Notes: generated by a model not told the origin, from the letters alone. Counted from the first letter of the stretch, positions 15,840 through 24,849 are shown. The stretch is DNA of 64,000 nt from Ornithinimicrobium cavernae (GCF_003121625.1 NZ_QDDJ01000012.1:105084-169083), one strand, 5' to 3'. Translations and numbers: made by a program.

Positions 15840-17698
15840 GGTTCCTCCCCCACCGGGGCTGCGGGCTCGGTGACCTGGTCGCCCTCCGTGCTGTGCAGCC
15901 CGGCGAGCGCGGCCTGGGCGGCGAAGTCGGGTTCGGCCGCAACCACCTCGTCGAAGGTGCCGGTGGCGACCATCCGACCGTCGCGCATGAAGCAGACCTG
16001 GTTGCTGTGGCGGATCGTGGCCAGCCGGTGGGCCACGACGATGACCGAGACCTCTCCCTGCAGCTCCCGGATCGCGTTGGTGACGGCTGCCTCGGTCGAG
16101 GTGTCCAGCGCGGACGTGGCCTCGTCCATGACCAGGACGAGGGGCTCGTTGTAGAGGGCACGGGCCACGCCGAGGCGTTGGCGCTGCCCGCCGGAGAGGC
16201 TCAGACCGCGCTCCCCGACCCTGCCGTGTATGCCGTCGGGCCGGGCCTCGATGACATCCAGCAGCTGCGCCCTGGCCAGGGCACGGCGGACCCGCTCCTC
16301 GTCGACGTCCTCGTCCTTCCAGCTGAGCGCGACGTTGCGGGCCACCGAGGCGTCGAAGAGCGAGACCTCCTGCGGCACGTAGCCGACCCGGCTCTGCCAG
16401 GCGCGCATCACGTCGGTCAGGGGGTAGTCGTCCACCAGGATCTGGCCGCGCTGTGGCTCCAGGAGCCCCAGCACCAGGTCGACCAGCGTCGACTTCCCGG
16501 ACCCCGAGGCACCGACCAGAGCGAGGGTCTCCCCGAAGGGGAGCTCGAGGCTCACGTCGAGGACGGCCGGCACCCCCGCGCCCGGGTAGGTGAAGGACAC
16601 GTTCTCCAGCCGCAGCGTCCGGGCGTCGTCCGGCAGTGGTTCGCGGCCCAGCTGCCGGTCCGCCTCGGCATACGTCCGGCCACGCTCGATCTCCCCGATC
16701 ACCTCCTGCGCGTAGGGCAGGTTGGCCCCGGTCTGACCCATGATGGTCTGGAACCTGGTGAGCGAGGGCACGAGGCGGAAACCGGCGACGCCGAACAGCG
16801 CCACCGCGGCCAACGCACCGTTGACCGGGTCGGGGTCCCCCGCGGCCTGGGCCTGGAGGTAGCCGATCACGGCGCCGAGGGCCAGGCCGCCGATGAGACC
16901 GGCCTCCAGGACGTAGCGCGGGATCACCCCGAGGAAGCTCTGGTTGGCCCGCGCCCGTGAGGCACGGCCACGGACCCGGAGCACGATCTCGGCGACCTCG
17001 TGGGACTTGTCCCGCAGCGTGATCTCCTTGAGCGAGTGGACCATCTCGCTGACCAGCCGGACCGCCCGCCGCGACGACTCGCGGTTCTCCTCGCCGGCCC
17101 GCACCGCCCGCTTGTGCACCACCGAGAACAGGATCACGGCGACGACGCCGAAGTAGATGATGGTGGCCAGCGCCAGGACCGGTTGGGCGACCACCAGCAC
17201 GACCAGGACGGCCAGGAAGGTGAAGACCTCGCCGGACAGCTGGGCGAACGGGATGAGCACGCCTGAGACGGTCGCGCCCACGCCGACGTCGGTGGAGCGG
17301 GCGATGTCGGTGGAGTTGCGCTGCAACCGCTCGGCCCACGGTGCCCGGAACGTGCCCTCCAGCAGCTGGGCGCCCAGGGTCTGCTCGAACCGCGCGAACC
17401 GTCGCGTCGCCCACCACTGCAGTCCGATGGCGAACACCGACTTGCCGATGATCAGCCCACCGACGAGCAGCAGCACGACGGCGAACTCGTGGGGCTCGTC
17501 CAGGACGGCGCCGAGCACGGGGATCGTCGCGGCGCTCTGCGCGAGCATCGGGGCCAGCACGACGGCCAGCAGACCCAGGGCGGCGACGTCCAGCATCGCG
17601 AGCATGCTCTGCAGCACCGCAAAGGTCAGGAAGAACCGTCGGGTCCCCGCGGGGAGGACCGTCAGGAGCTCGCGGACCGTGCGGAACAGGGCGAGCAT
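15836..17698 (-). CDS. ABC exporter with fused ATPase (PglK-like flippase)
   Basis: A 620-residue half-transporter: a six-helix type IV permease (about residues 20-320) followed by an ATPase. The nucleotide-binding domain shows Walker A GASGSGKST, the Q-loop region YVPQEVSLFD, the signature LSGGQRQRL, Walker B LVLVMDEATSALD and the switch histidine in VVAHRLATIRH. It would work as a homodimer. In this setting, ahead of two glycosyltransferases in one overlapped operon, it most likely flips a lipid-linked oligosaccharide, like PglK. A drug- or lipid-exporting MsbA-like role is possible. GAGGAG precedes the ATG. A TAGGCT box (minus strand, near 17780) is a possible -10. Confidence 0.83.
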   Translation of the reverse strand: MLALFRTVRELLTVLPAGTRRFFLTFAVLQSMLAMLDVAALGLLAVVLAPMLAQSAATIPVLGAVLDEPHEFAVVLLLVGGLIIGKSVFAIGLQWWATRRFARFEQTLGAQLLEGTFRAPWAERLQRNSTDIARSTDVGVGATVSGVLIPFAQLSGEVFTFLAVLVVLVVAQPVLALATIIYFGVVAVILFSVVHKRAVRAGEENRESSRRAVRLVSEMVHSLKEITLRDKSHEVAEIVLRVRGRASRARANQSFLGVIPRYVLEAGLIGGLALGAVIGYLQAQAAGDPDPVNGALAAVALFGVAGFRLVPSLTRFQTIMGQTGANLPYAQEVIGEIERGRTYAEADRQLGREPLPDDARTLRLENVSFTYPGAGVPAVLDVSLELPFGETLALVGASGSGKSTLVDLVLGLLEPQRGQILVDDYPLTDVMRAWQSRVGYVPQEVSLFDASVARNVALSWKDEDVDEERVRRALARAQLLDVIEARPDGIHGRVGERGLSLSGGQRQRLGVARALYNEPLVLVMDEATSALDTSTEAAVTNAIRELQGEVSVIVVAHRLATIRHSNQVCFMRDGRMVATGTFDEVVAAEPDFAAQAALAGLHSTEGDQVTEPAAPVGEEP

Positions 17699-17905
17699 CT
17701 GCTCCTCGTCTCTCTCGGTCAGTCAGTCGTATGCCGTGTGCCGGCGCCGGCCCCTCCGTCCCTGCCGGGCCGTCCCAGCCTAATGGCCGAGGTCCGGTCA
17801 TCGTGACGCTCGTCGGGTCGCGGTCCGCTCCGCCGGTGGCGCATCCGCCCGACGCGGAGGATGCTGGAGGGTGCCCACACCCACCCAAGGAGGTGCATCG
17901 AGAAG

Positions 17906-18322
17906 ATGAAAGCACAGGACGTGATGAGCTCCGGTGCCGAGTGCATCAAGGAGGACCAGTCCCTGCTCGAGGCCGGGAAGATGATGCGTGACCTGGACGT
18001 CGGGTCACTGCCGATCTGCGGCAAGGACGACAAGCTGCACGGCATGATCACGGATCGCGACATCGTCGTGCGCTGTCTGGCCGAGGACGGCGACTGCAGC
18101 ACGATGACGGCCGGCTCCCTGGCCCAGGGCACGATCTACTGGATCGACGCCGACAGCGACGTGGACGACGCGCTCGCCGTGATGCAGGAGCACCAGGTCA
18201 AGCGCCTGCCGGTCATGAGGGACCACCGACTGGTCGGCATGATCAGCGAGTCGGACGTGACACGCCAGCTCGACGACAGCCGGATCAGTCACTTCGCCCA
18301 GGAGGTCTACGCCTCCCACTGA
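17906..18322 (+). CDS. Tandem CBS-domain protein
   Basis: A 138-residue protein consisting of two CBS domains and little else (VMSSGAECIKEDQSLLEAGKMM; then DADSDVDDALAVMQEHQVKRLPVM). CBS pairs bind adenosine nucleotides and sense energy or redox state; stand-alone actinobacterial versions are often stress-linked. DLDVGSLPICG and ITDRDIVVRCLAE are standard CBS turns. The start ATG 17906 has a near-perfect SD, AAGGAGGT, 11 bases upstream. The gene stands alone, divergent from the ABC exporter and convergent with the DUF1992 gene. Ligand and partner are unknown. Confidence 0.87.
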   Translation: MKAQDVMSSGAECIKEDQSLLEAGKMMRDLDVGSLPICGKDDKLHGMITDRDIVVRCLAEDGDCSTMTAGSLAQGTIYWIDADSDVDDALAVMQEHQVKRLPVMRDHRLVGMISESDVTRQLDDSRISHFAQEVYASH

Positions 18323-18332
18323 GGCCAGGTCC

Positions 18333-18368
18333 GATGAGCGCCCGCCCTGCAGGACGCGGGCGCTCGTC
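18333..18368. terminator. Strong bidirectional hairpin between convergent genes
   Basis: GATGAGCGCCCGC (18333-18345) pairs with GCGGGCGCTCGTC (18356-18368), 13 pairs with one G-T(U), around a 10-base loop. It begins 11 bases after the CBS gene stop and 40 bases from the DUF1992 gene stop, so it can serve both. No T-run. Confidence 0.7.
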
Positions 18369-18407
18369 GCGCGCGCTCCGCCTGTCCCGGCGCCCTCGCA
18401 CCGTCCG

Positions 18408-19145
18408 TCACAGGGCGGTCCACACCAGCATGGCGACCAGGCAGACCACGAGGGTCAGAGCCAGGGCCCGCACCCACGCCTTCTGCCGCGGGCTCTCGCC
18501 CAGGTCGGCTGCCCCGGACAGCTCCGGCGTGGCGTCATGGTGGACCGTCTCGGACGGCACCTCGACGACCCGGCGCTCGCGGTCAGCCCGCAGCTCCCGC
18601 CACCGCACCACCATCTCGTCGACGTCCACGCGGCCCGCGATCGCTGGCGGGTTCGGCCCGACCACCGGCTTGCGACGGTCCTCGATCACCCGGGCGTTGT
18701 AGTCCTCCAACCGCTCACGGACCGCGACCTCGTCGGCGATCCCGGCGAGCGACTCCGGGAACCCGCGCCGCTCCTGCCGCAGCGCCAGGACCGTGGGCAG
18801 CGCCGAGCTCAGGTCCAGCTTCTCCCGCTCGATCAGCCCCTTGACCCACCAGTCGGGGTCGTTCTGGTCGAGGTTCCTCAGCGGCTTGCCCGCCCCCGGC
18901 AGGTTGTCGAAGTCACCGCGGCGCAGGGCCTGCTCGATCTCCAGGTCCACCCAGGAGTGGATCTGCTGGATGTTCATGCGTGGCCGGGCGTCCTGCGCCT
19001 GCGAACGGCGGAGTCGTTCCTCGGCCTCGGCGACGGACTCGACGTGCGCGGACTCCTCCGTCGACCCGGGATGACCCTGCCCGTCGCTCGGCCGCCCACC
19101 GCCGCCCCGGTCGGGGAAGACGCCCCCGCTGCTCGGCATACTCAC
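18408..19145 (-). CDS. DUF1992 (DnaJ-homologue C-terminal-like) membrane-anchored protein
   Basis: A 245-residue protein. From about residue 57 (MNIQQIHSWVDLEIEQALRRGDFDNLPGAGKPL) it has the DUF1992 signature, including NLPGAGKPL and DPDWWVKGLIEREKL. The domain is found in proteins annotated as DnaJ-homologue subfamily C members, of unsettled function. The first 55 residues are low-complexity and charged, and the last 22 (RALALTLVVCLVAMLVWTAL) form a membrane helix, so the domain probably faces the cytoplasm as a tail-anchored protein. GTG 19145 is chosen because GGAGGG lies 9 nt upstream and it overlaps the MmcQ/YjbR gene stop by GTGA. Confidence 0.78.
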   Translation of the reverse strand: MSMPSSGGVFPDRGGGGRPSDGQGHPGSTEESAHVESVAEAEERLRRSQAQDARPRMNIQQIHSWVDLEIEQALRRGDFDNLPGAGKPLRNLDQNDPDWWVKGLIEREKLDLSSALPTVLALRQERRGFPESLAGIADEVAVRERLEDYNARVIEDRRKPVVGPNPPAIAGRVDVDEMVVRWRELRADRERRVVEVPSETVHHDATPELSGAADLGESPRQKAWVRALALTLVVCLVAMLVWTAL

Positions 19146-19498
19146 TGGTCCCATCCCTCCGGTCGGTGCTTCTGGGGGAGCTTGGCCACGACCATGGCGT
19201 AGCTGTCCGCGATCGCCTCACACAGCTCGTCGTCCCCGATCGCCCCGCCGCGGCGCAGCGTGTTCCAGCCGGACCGGCCGAGGTAGGCCATCACGCTCGC
19301 GTCATCGGGGTAGCGCTCGAGCCACTCATCGGCCTCCTCGCGGGTCCCGCACTTCACGCCGACGGTGGCGTGACCGAGGAAGGCGAAGATCTTGCCGGCG
19401 CCATCCGGGCCCACCTTGGCGACCCGGTCGCCCTCCCACGGCTCGTCGGGCCAGGCACCCGGCATCCCGAGTGCGTAGTCACTCACCAGGTCCGCCAC
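19142..19498 (-). CDS. MmcQ/YjbR-family protein
   Basis: A 118-residue protein of the MmcQ/YjbR family, small CyaY-like alpha/beta proteins that may bind DNA but whose role is not settled. Typical features are the LGMPGAWPDEPWEGDRVAKVG opening, KIFAFLG, the REEADEWLERYPDDASVMAYLGRSGWNTL core and the LCEAIADSYAMVVAKLP terminal helix. It is first of a two-gene unit with the DUF1992 gene (4-base overlap). No membrane or signal sequence. Confidence 0.83.
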   Translation of the reverse strand: MADLVSDYALGMPGAWPDEPWEGDRVAKVGPDGAGKIFAFLGHATVGVKCGTREEADEWLERYPDDASVMAYLGRSGWNTLRRGGAIGDDELCEAIADSYAMVVAKLPQKHRPEGWDQ

Positions 19499-19524
19499 GT
19501 CGCCTCCCGTCCGTGGTCACGAGT

Positions 19525-20307
19525 CTACAAACCGGAGCGGTGTGCCACCACGAAGATTCGCCGGAACGGCAGCACGGTGCCCAGCTCCTGCCGCGGGTAG
19601 GCCGCCCGGAGCTCCGCCCGGTAGTCCGCCACGAACTCCTCGCGCACACCGGCGGGCAGCGCCTGCAGCACCGGTCGGGCACCCGTCCCCGAGATCCACT
19701 CGAACACGGGGTCCTCCCCCTGCAGCACGTGCAGGTAGGTCGTCTCCCACGCCTCGACCTGCCAGCCCGGTCGGGTCAGCAGCGCCAGGTAGTCGGCCGG
19801 CTCGAGGACGCCCGCCCGGGGACCGAGGGCTGCGGTGAAGCGGGAGTAGGCCGGGCGCGCGGCGGTCTCCCACAGGAGCCGGTGGCTGGGCGCGTCGAAG
19901 TTGCCCGGGACCTGGAAGGCGAGGGCACCGCCGGGTGCGATGTGCCGGGTCCACGGCAGCAGCAGGTCGGCATGGTCGGGGATCCACTGCAGCATCGCGT
20001 TGGACACCAGCACGTCGACGGGCCGCTCCGGCGTCCACTGCGCCGCATCGACGACGTCATAGGTGGTCAGCGGGTCGGTGTTCTCCGCCTGTGCCCGGGC
20101 GATCATCTCCGCCGACGAGTCCAGCCCCGTGATGTGCGCCTCCGGCCAGCGCTGGCGCAGGACGGGGGTCAACTGTCCCGGCCCGCAGCCCAGGTCGACC
20201 ACGCTGGTCGCCTCACCGGGGATGCGGGCGACGAGGTCGACGAAGGGGCGGCCGCGCTCGTCCGCGTAGCGAAGGTACTGGCCCGGGTCCCAGGTCGCGC
20301 TCGTCAT
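19525..20307 (-). CDS. tam: Trans-aconitate 2-methyltransferase
   Basis: A 260-residue class I SAM-dependent methyltransferase that would esterify trans-aconitate, an inhibitory by-product of the citric acid cycle. The Tam family opening TSATWDPGQYLRYADERGRPFVDLVARI is clear, followed by motif I VVDLGCGPGQLTPVL, GLDSSAEMIARA, and VLVSNAMLQWIPDH. The C-terminal EWISGTGARPVLQALP also fits Tam. ATG 20307 gives the usual family start. The gene is transcribed alone, 26 bases upstream of the MmcQ/YjbR gene, so it may lead that unit. Confidence 0.85.
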   Translation of the reverse strand: MTSATWDPGQYLRYADERGRPFVDLVARIPGEATSVVDLGCGPGQLTPVLRQRWPEAHITGLDSSAEMIARAQAENTDPLTTYDVVDAAQWTPERPVDVLVSNAMLQWIPDHADLLLPWTRHIAPGGALAFQVPGNFDAPSHRLLWETAARPAYSRFTAALGPRAGVLEPADYLALLTRPGWQVEAWETTYLHVLQGEDPVFEWISGTGARPVLQALPAGVREEFVADYRAELRAAYPRQELGTVLPFRRIFVVAHRSGL

Positions 20308-20430
20308 ACCCCTATCCAAGCAACCATCTCCTGCGGGCCCCCAGTGTGCCCGGCAGTGCCGCGTCGGAGGGCCTCGGCCGCGGGCCGCGTGACGTGCCCT
20401 GCGCCCGGCACGGCTACCCGCTGTCGCTGC

Positions 20431-21267
20431 CTACCGGCACCCGATGGCTCCGAGCTCGGCGAGCCCGGCGAGGTCACCGTCGCCGTAGCTGGTGGCGAAG
20501 CCGCCCCGCTCGTGCATCAGCTGGCGCGGGTCGTCGACGTGGCCGAGCCCGACGAGGTGGCCGAACTCGTGGTCCACGATGGCCTGTCTGATGTCACCGG
20601 ACCGCATGTCCTCGTAGGCGTCGCGGTCAAGGATGACGAAGCCGGTGACATAGCGCTCCCGGCCTCCCCCATAAGCCGAGACGCGGTAGCTGCCACCGAC
20701 ACCGGCGATGTCCCCCTCCAGGTCCGGCGCCTCGGTCTCGTCGGCCCACATGACCAGCACGGGGTCGTCCATGCTCATCGACTCGAACTCACGGTCCTCG
20801 GTGGTGCCGACCAGCTCGAACTGCAGGCCGGTCGCCTCGCTCGTGCGGGCGATGGCGGTCTCCACCAGCTCCTGGTGGTCACCGGGCGCCCCGTCGGGGT
20901 TGATCGCGACCTCGATCACCTCACAAGGGTTGTAGCCGACCGGCTCGCCGGTGTCGGCCTGGGTCGCCATGAAGCTGTAGTCACCGGGTCCGCTGGGGAT
21001 GTCCCGAGCAGGCAGGAGCCGCTCGGGTGTCGTGCCGAGGAGGTCGTGCACGCGGTCGGGAAAGATCTGGGGCTGGATCGCGAAGACCGCCGAGACGGTC
21101 ACCGCGGCCACGACCACCAGGGAGACGACCCCGGAGGCCGGCGAGGACCTCCGGCGCGGCGGCGGTGGCTGACCGTAGGCGCCCATCCCGTAGGTCTGGT
21201 CCAGCCAGTCCAGCTCGCGCAGGCGCCGCTCCATCTCACGCTGCCTGCGGCGTCGGGACCCGAACAT
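20431..21267 (-). CDS. Membrane-anchored zinc metalloprotease (metzincin/matrixin-like)
   Basis: A 278-residue type II membrane protein. The first 44 residues are basic and charged, a single helix spans about 45-64 (GVVSLVVVAAVTVSAVFAI), and the rest is extracytoplasmic. The zinc motif HEFGHLVGLGH at 233-243 is a perfect HExxHxxGxxH, followed by a Met (QLMHE) as in metzincins. The upstream sheet (EVIEVAINPDG, VLVMWADE) also fits. It probably cleaves extracellular protein; the target is unknown. ATG 21267 lacks a good SD. An in-frame ATG at 21288 abuts GGGGAGG, which belongs to a probable mobile-element end, so the native 5' end may have been altered by that insertion. Confidence 0.75.
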   Translation of the reverse strand: MFGSRRRRQREMERRLRELDWLDQTYGMGAYGQPPPPRRRSSPASGVVSLVVVAAVTVSAVFAIQPQIFPDRVHDLLGTTPERLLPARDIPSGPGDYSFMATQADTGEPVGYNPCEVIEVAINPDGAPGDHQELVETAIARTSEATGLQFELVGTTEDREFESMSMDDPVLVMWADETEAPDLEGDIAGVGGSYRVSAYGGGRERYVTGFVILDRDAYEDMRSGDIRQAIVDHEFGHLVGLGHVDDPRQLMHERGGFATSYGDGDLAGLAELGAIGCR

Positions 21268-21280
21268 GGATGAAGTATGC

Positions 21281-21325
21281 CTTGACATCCTCCCCGGATG
21301 GAGGTCCGAGGATTCTCGGCTGCTA
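21281..21325 (-). mobile_element. Probable right end of a lost IS200/IS605 (tnpB-type) element
   Basis: Read on the minus strand, a TAG stop (21325-21323) is followed by CAGCCGAGAATCC, a hairpin-forming stretch and GGGGAGGATGTCAAG. This matches from memory the 3' end shared by many actinobacterial tnpB elements: stop codon, CAGCC, GAATCC, hairpin, GGGGAGGATGTCAA. No TnpB core (zinc-finger or RuvC-like residues) or tnpA is nearby. Only a 43-codon frame (21323-21454) leads into it, with no recognisable motif. It is therefore an orphan end or remnant, directly abutting the metalloprotease 5' end. Confidence 0.5.
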
Positions 21326-21524
21326 GGCGGCCGGTGGGTTGGCGCTGCCAGCGGGGACCGCTGGGCTTGCACGCCCTGACGCCCCGTGCCCCGGGGCCTG
21401 AGCTTCTAGCGCGCGGGCCAGGAGCGCGCCACCACCGACGATCAAGGAATGCATCGAGACCACGACCCACGGTTCTGACCAGCGGATAAGAACCGTGCGG
21501 TGGCAGGACGGGACGCGTATGCCG

Positions 21525-22718
21525 TCAGTCGGCGGCGGCGAGCACCGCACCGGCGGCCTCGGCTCCGGTCCGCGCCAGGGACCGGTGCTCCAGCACCCAC
21601 GCGGCGCGCCGGCGCCGCTCCTCGTCCGGCGACGGGTGGGCGGCGAGCACCCGGGCCATCGCGTCGGCCACCGGCCCCACGGCATACTCCACGGCCTCAC
21701 CCAGCCTGTTGTCGCGCAGGTCGGCTGCCGCGGGCCCCGGGCCGGCATAGACCACGGGGGTGCCGCACGCCAGGGCCGCGAGCACCTTGGTGGGGTAGGC
21801 GAAGTCGTAGCCGAGCCCCGGCCTGATCGAGACGACGGCCCCGGCCGCGGCGCGCTGCCAGGCGGCCGCCTGCTCGGGCGGCACCAGCGGACGCAGCTCG
21901 ATCGTGCCCGCCGGCAGCTGCGCCGCGATCCGCTGCAGCGCGGGCCAGGAGCTGCCCTGCCCCAGGAACACCAGCCGGGCGCCCGGCACCCGGGCCACCA
22001 CCTCGCGCATCGCCTCGGCGAAGACCTCGGCACCCTGCCACTCGGACGCGGTGCCGGCATAGACGAGGAACGGCTCGCGCGGTGCATCCGGTGGGACCGG
22101 TCCGTCCGGGGTGAAGAGCCCGGTGTCGATCCCGTTGCGCACCACGGTCACCGGGTCGGCACCCAGCTCGCGGACCCGGTCGGCCACGCCGTCGGACACG
22201 GCGAGCACCTGACCTGCGCCGCGCAGGGCGAACCGCTCGACGGTCCGCAGGAGGCTCACCACCACGCGCGGTGCGCCCACCGACGCCGAGGCGTCGGACC
22301 ACACGTCGGCGGCGTAGTAGACGTAGGGGACCCGGCGCCCGGCCAGCGAGCGCAGACCGGTCACGACCCGCACGACGGCGCCCGTGGTGGGTGGGGGCTC
22401 GACGAGCACGACGTCGGGACGCCGGGTCCTCAGGAGCCGCAGCACGAGGGGCACGTCGAAGGACAGGTACGGCACGTAGCCCCGGACGTAGCCGCTGGCG
22501 TCCCGCATCACGGGCGACCGGCGGACCTCGGCGCCCGGCGCGTCGGCGGCATCCTGGGCGGTCAGCCCCGGTGGCGGGGTGCTCGTGAGCACCCGGACAC
22601 TGGCCCCGCGCGCGACGAGGGCGCGCACGACCTCCGTCAGCCGGAAGGTCGCAGCCGCCGCCTCCGGTGCAAAGATCCGGGAGGCGAGCACCACGCGGAG
22701 CGACCGGCGGGCCGTCAC
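21525..22718 (-). CDS. Glycosyltransferase family 4
   Basis: A 397-residue GT-B glycosyltransferase. It starts RVVLASRIFAPEAAAATFRL, with RLTEVVRALVARGASVRVLT and the acceptor-side segment VYYAADVWSDASASVG. The donor domain carries VRNGIDTGLF, FLVYAGTASEWQGAEVFAEAM, RLVFLGQGSSWPALQ and YPTKVLAALACGTPVVYAGPG. GTG 22718 overlaps the oxidoreductase stop by GTGA, so it is the last gene of a four-gene operon (acetyltransferase, aminotransferase, oxidoreductase, this). It may transfer the diacetamido-uronic acid those enzymes make; that link is inference. Confidence 0.82.
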   Translation of the reverse strand: MTARRSLRVVLASRIFAPEAAAATFRLTEVVRALVARGASVRVLTSTPPPGLTAQDAADAPGAEVRRSPVMRDASGYVRGYVPYLSFDVPLVLRLLRTRRPDVVLVEPPPTTGAVVRVVTGLRSLAGRRVPYVYYAADVWSDASASVGAPRVVVSLLRTVERFALRGAGQVLAVSDGVADRVRELGADPVTVVRNGIDTGLFTPDGPVPPDAPREPFLVYAGTASEWQGAEVFAEAMREVVARVPGARLVFLGQGSSWPALQRIAAQLPAGTIELRPLVPPEQAAAWQRAAAGAVVSIRPGLGYDFAYPTKVLAALACGTPVVYAGPGPAAADLRDNRLGEAVEYAVGPVADAMARVLAAHPSPDEERRRRAAWVLEHRSLARTGAEAAGAVLAAAD

Positions 22719-23734
22719 AGTGCGACGGTGGTGCCCGTCGCCGCGGACTCGAGCACCGCCTCGACGACCTTCAGCGCGTGCACACCCTCCGACATGCTCA
22801 CCGCCTCCGAGGCCCTCCCCCACAACCGGTCCCGGAAGTTCTCCTGCTCCACCCGCAGCGGCTCGCGCTTGGCGATGGCATAGCGGATCGAGTCGCCCTC
22901 GGACACGCCGCGGAAGACCGCGACCCGCTCCCAGTCGGAGCGGACGTCGCCGTTGGCCACGAAGGTCAGGTCACCGGACAGGGTGTTGGCGATGAACGAG
23001 CCCTTCTCACCCGTCGCGACCGTCTCCCGGACCTTGAGCGGGGAGAGCCAGTTGACGACATGGTTGACGATGATGCCGTTCGCCAGCCGACCGGAGGCCA
23101 CCACCATGTCCTCGTGCTCGCGGCCGGACCGGTGGGCCACCTGGGCACTGATCATCGCGTAGGGCGACTGGGCGATCCAGGAGGTCAGGTCGACGTCGTG
23201 CGTGGCCAGGTCCTTGACCACCCCCACGTCGGCGATGCGGGCCGGGAAGGGCCCCTGGCGGGACGTGGTGATCTGGTAGACGCTGCCCAGCTCGCCGGCC
23301 TCGATGCGGTGCCGCATCTCCAGCAGGGCGGGGTTGCAGCGCTCGACGTAGCCGACGCAGCCGACCAGGCCGGCGTCCTCGAACGCCCGGGCCACCCGCT
23401 CCCCCTCCTCGACGGTCGCGGCGATCGGCTTCTCGATCATCGCGTGCACCCCGGCGGCGGCGAGCTCGAGGGCGACCCGCTCGTGCAGGTAGGTCGGCAC
23501 GGCCACCATCGCCGCGTCGATGCCCGCGCCGATCAGCGCCCCGACGTCCGGCAGCACCTCGAGGTCACCGGCGACGCCGTGCTTGTCCCCCTGGGCGTCG
23601 GCGACGGCGACCAGGTCCATGCCGTCGACCTCCCGGATGACCCGGGCGTGGTGGCGGCCCATCGCCCCGAGACCGATCAGGCCCATCCGGATGGTCTTCC
23701 CCTCGGGCAGCGCGGCCCCGTCCGGGCGGCTCAT
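22715..23734 (-). CDS. Gfo/Idh/MocA-family UDP-sugar 3-dehydrogenase (WbpB-like)
   Basis: A 339-residue NAD(P)-binding oxidoreductase. MGLIGLGAMGRHHARVI is the Rossmann loop, MIEKPIAATVEEGERVA carries the family EKP motif with its catalytic Lys, and KDLATHDVDLTSWI gives the DxxxH-like active-site pair. In the Pseudomonas Wbp route WbpB oxidises C3 of UDP-GlcNAcA to the 3-keto sugar, which WbpE then aminates. Here the aminotransferase is immediately upstream (TGATG, 1-base overlap) and the acetyltransferase before that, so the same role is likely. Other 3-keto sugar pathways are possible. Confidence 0.82.
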   Translation of the reverse strand: MSRPDGAALPEGKTIRMGLIGLGAMGRHHARVIREVDGMDLVAVADAQGDKHGVAGDLEVLPDVGALIGAGIDAAMVAVPTYLHERVALELAAAGVHAMIEKPIAATVEEGERVARAFEDAGLVGCVGYVERCNPALLEMRHRIEAGELGSVYQITTSRQGPFPARIADVGVVKDLATHDVDLTSWIAQSPYAMISAQVAHRSGREHEDMVVASGRLANGIIVNHVVNWLSPLKVRETVATGEKGSFIANTLSGDLTFVANGDVRSDWERVAVFRGVSEGDSIRYAIAKREPLRVEQENFRDRLWGRASEAVSMSEGVHALKVVEAVLESAATGTTVAL

Positions 23735-24849
23735 CAGGCGCCCGCCCGCACGGCCGCAGCGACCCCGGCGGCGATCCGCTCCAGGTCCTCCGGGGACAGC
23801 GAGGGGTGCACCGGCAGGCTGATCACCTCGGCAGCGGCCCGGGCTGTCTCCGGCAGCTCGTGGGCCGGCGCGAACCGGTGCAGCGAGACCAGCTCGTGGT
23901 TGGGCGTCGGGTAGTAGACACCGCATCCCACCCGGTGCTCCTCACGCAGGGCGGTGACCACCCGGTCCCGTTCCGCGGCGCTCGCACCGTCGAGACGGAT
24001 CGTGTACTGGTGGTAGACGTGGGTGCAGCCCTCGCGCACCGGTGGCACGACGACGCCCTCCAGGTTGGCGTCCAGCCACGCGGCGTTCTCCTGCCGCTGC
24101 GCGGTCCAGGCCCCGACCTTGGTGAGCTGCACGCGCCCGATGGCGGCGTGGATGTCGGTCATCCGGTTGTTCAGCCCGACGATCTCGTTGGCGTACTGCT
24201 GCTCCATGCCCTGGTTGCGCAGCAGCCGGATCCCGCGAGCCATCTCCTCGTCCTCGCAGGCGACCATGCCGCCCTCCCCCGAGGTCATGTTCTTGGTGGG
24301 ATAGAGACTGAACATGGCGAAGGTGCCGAAGCTCCCGACCGGTCTGCCGGCATACTGCGCGCCGTGGGCCTGGGCGGCGTCCTCGAACAGCTGCACGCCC
24401 GCCTCGTCGGCGATCTCCCCCAGTGAGGTCAGGTCGGCCGGGTGCCCGTAGAGGTGGACCGGCATGATCGCTGCCGTGTTGTCCGTGATGGCGGCCCGCA
24501 CGCTCTCGGGGGACAGGTTGAAGGTGTCCGGCTCGATGTCGGCGAACACCGGGGTCGCGCCGGTGAGGGCGACCGAGTTGGCGGTCGCGGCAAAGGTGAA
24601 CGACGGCACGATGACCTCGTCCCCCGGCCCGACGCCCGCGGCCAGCAGGCCCAGGTGCAGGCCCGAGGTGCCCGAGTTGACGGCCACGCACGTCCGTCCG
24701 CCCACCAGCTCGTCGGCGAACTCCCGCTCGAAGGCCGCGACCTCGGGCCCCTGGGCGACCATCCCCGAGCGCATCACCCGGTCGACCGCCTCGCGCTCCT
24801 CGTCACCGATGATCGGCTTGGCCGCCGGGATCATGGCCAGTTCACTCAT
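23734..24849 (-). CDS. DegT/DnrJ/EryC1-family sugar aminotransferase (WbpE-like)
   Basis: A 371-residue PLP-dependent aminotransferase with the full family signature: FTFAATANSVALTGATPVFADIEPDTFNLS, the cofactor Asp157 in LFEDAAQAHGA, the Schiff-base Lys186 in FSLYPTKNMTSGEGG, and RMTDIHAAIGRVQLTKV. It would aminate a 3-keto nucleotide sugar using glutamate, making the 3-amino intermediate (WbpE role) for the acetyltransferase encoded just upstream. It overlaps both neighbours (ATGA upstream, TGATG downstream), so stoichiometric translation is likely. Confidence 0.87.
   Translation of the reverse strand: MSELAMIPAAKPIIGDEEREAVDRVMRSGMVAQGPEVAAFEREFADELVGGRTCVAVNSGTSGLHLGLLAAGVGPGDEVIVPSFTFAATANSVALTGATPVFADIEPDTFNLSPESVRAAITDNTAAIMPVHLYGHPADLTSLGEIADEAGVQLFEDAAQAHGAQYAGRPVGSFGTFAMFSLYPTKNMTSGEGGMVACEDEEMARGIRLLRNQGMEQQYANEIVGLNNRMTDIHAAIGRVQLTKVGAWTAQRQENAAWLDANLEGVVVPPVREGCTHVYHQYTIRLDGASAAERDRVVTALREEHRVGCGVYYPTPNHELVSLHRFAPAHELPETARAAAEVISLPVHPSLSPEDLERIAAGVAAAVRAGA

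Noticed and set aside
14439..17915. A single 1158-residue minus-strand protein
   Set aside because: The first ~690 residues lie antisense/out of frame to the ABC exporter gene and are Arg/Gly/Pro-rich nonsense typical of shadow frames; the glycosyltransferase starts at GTG 15839.
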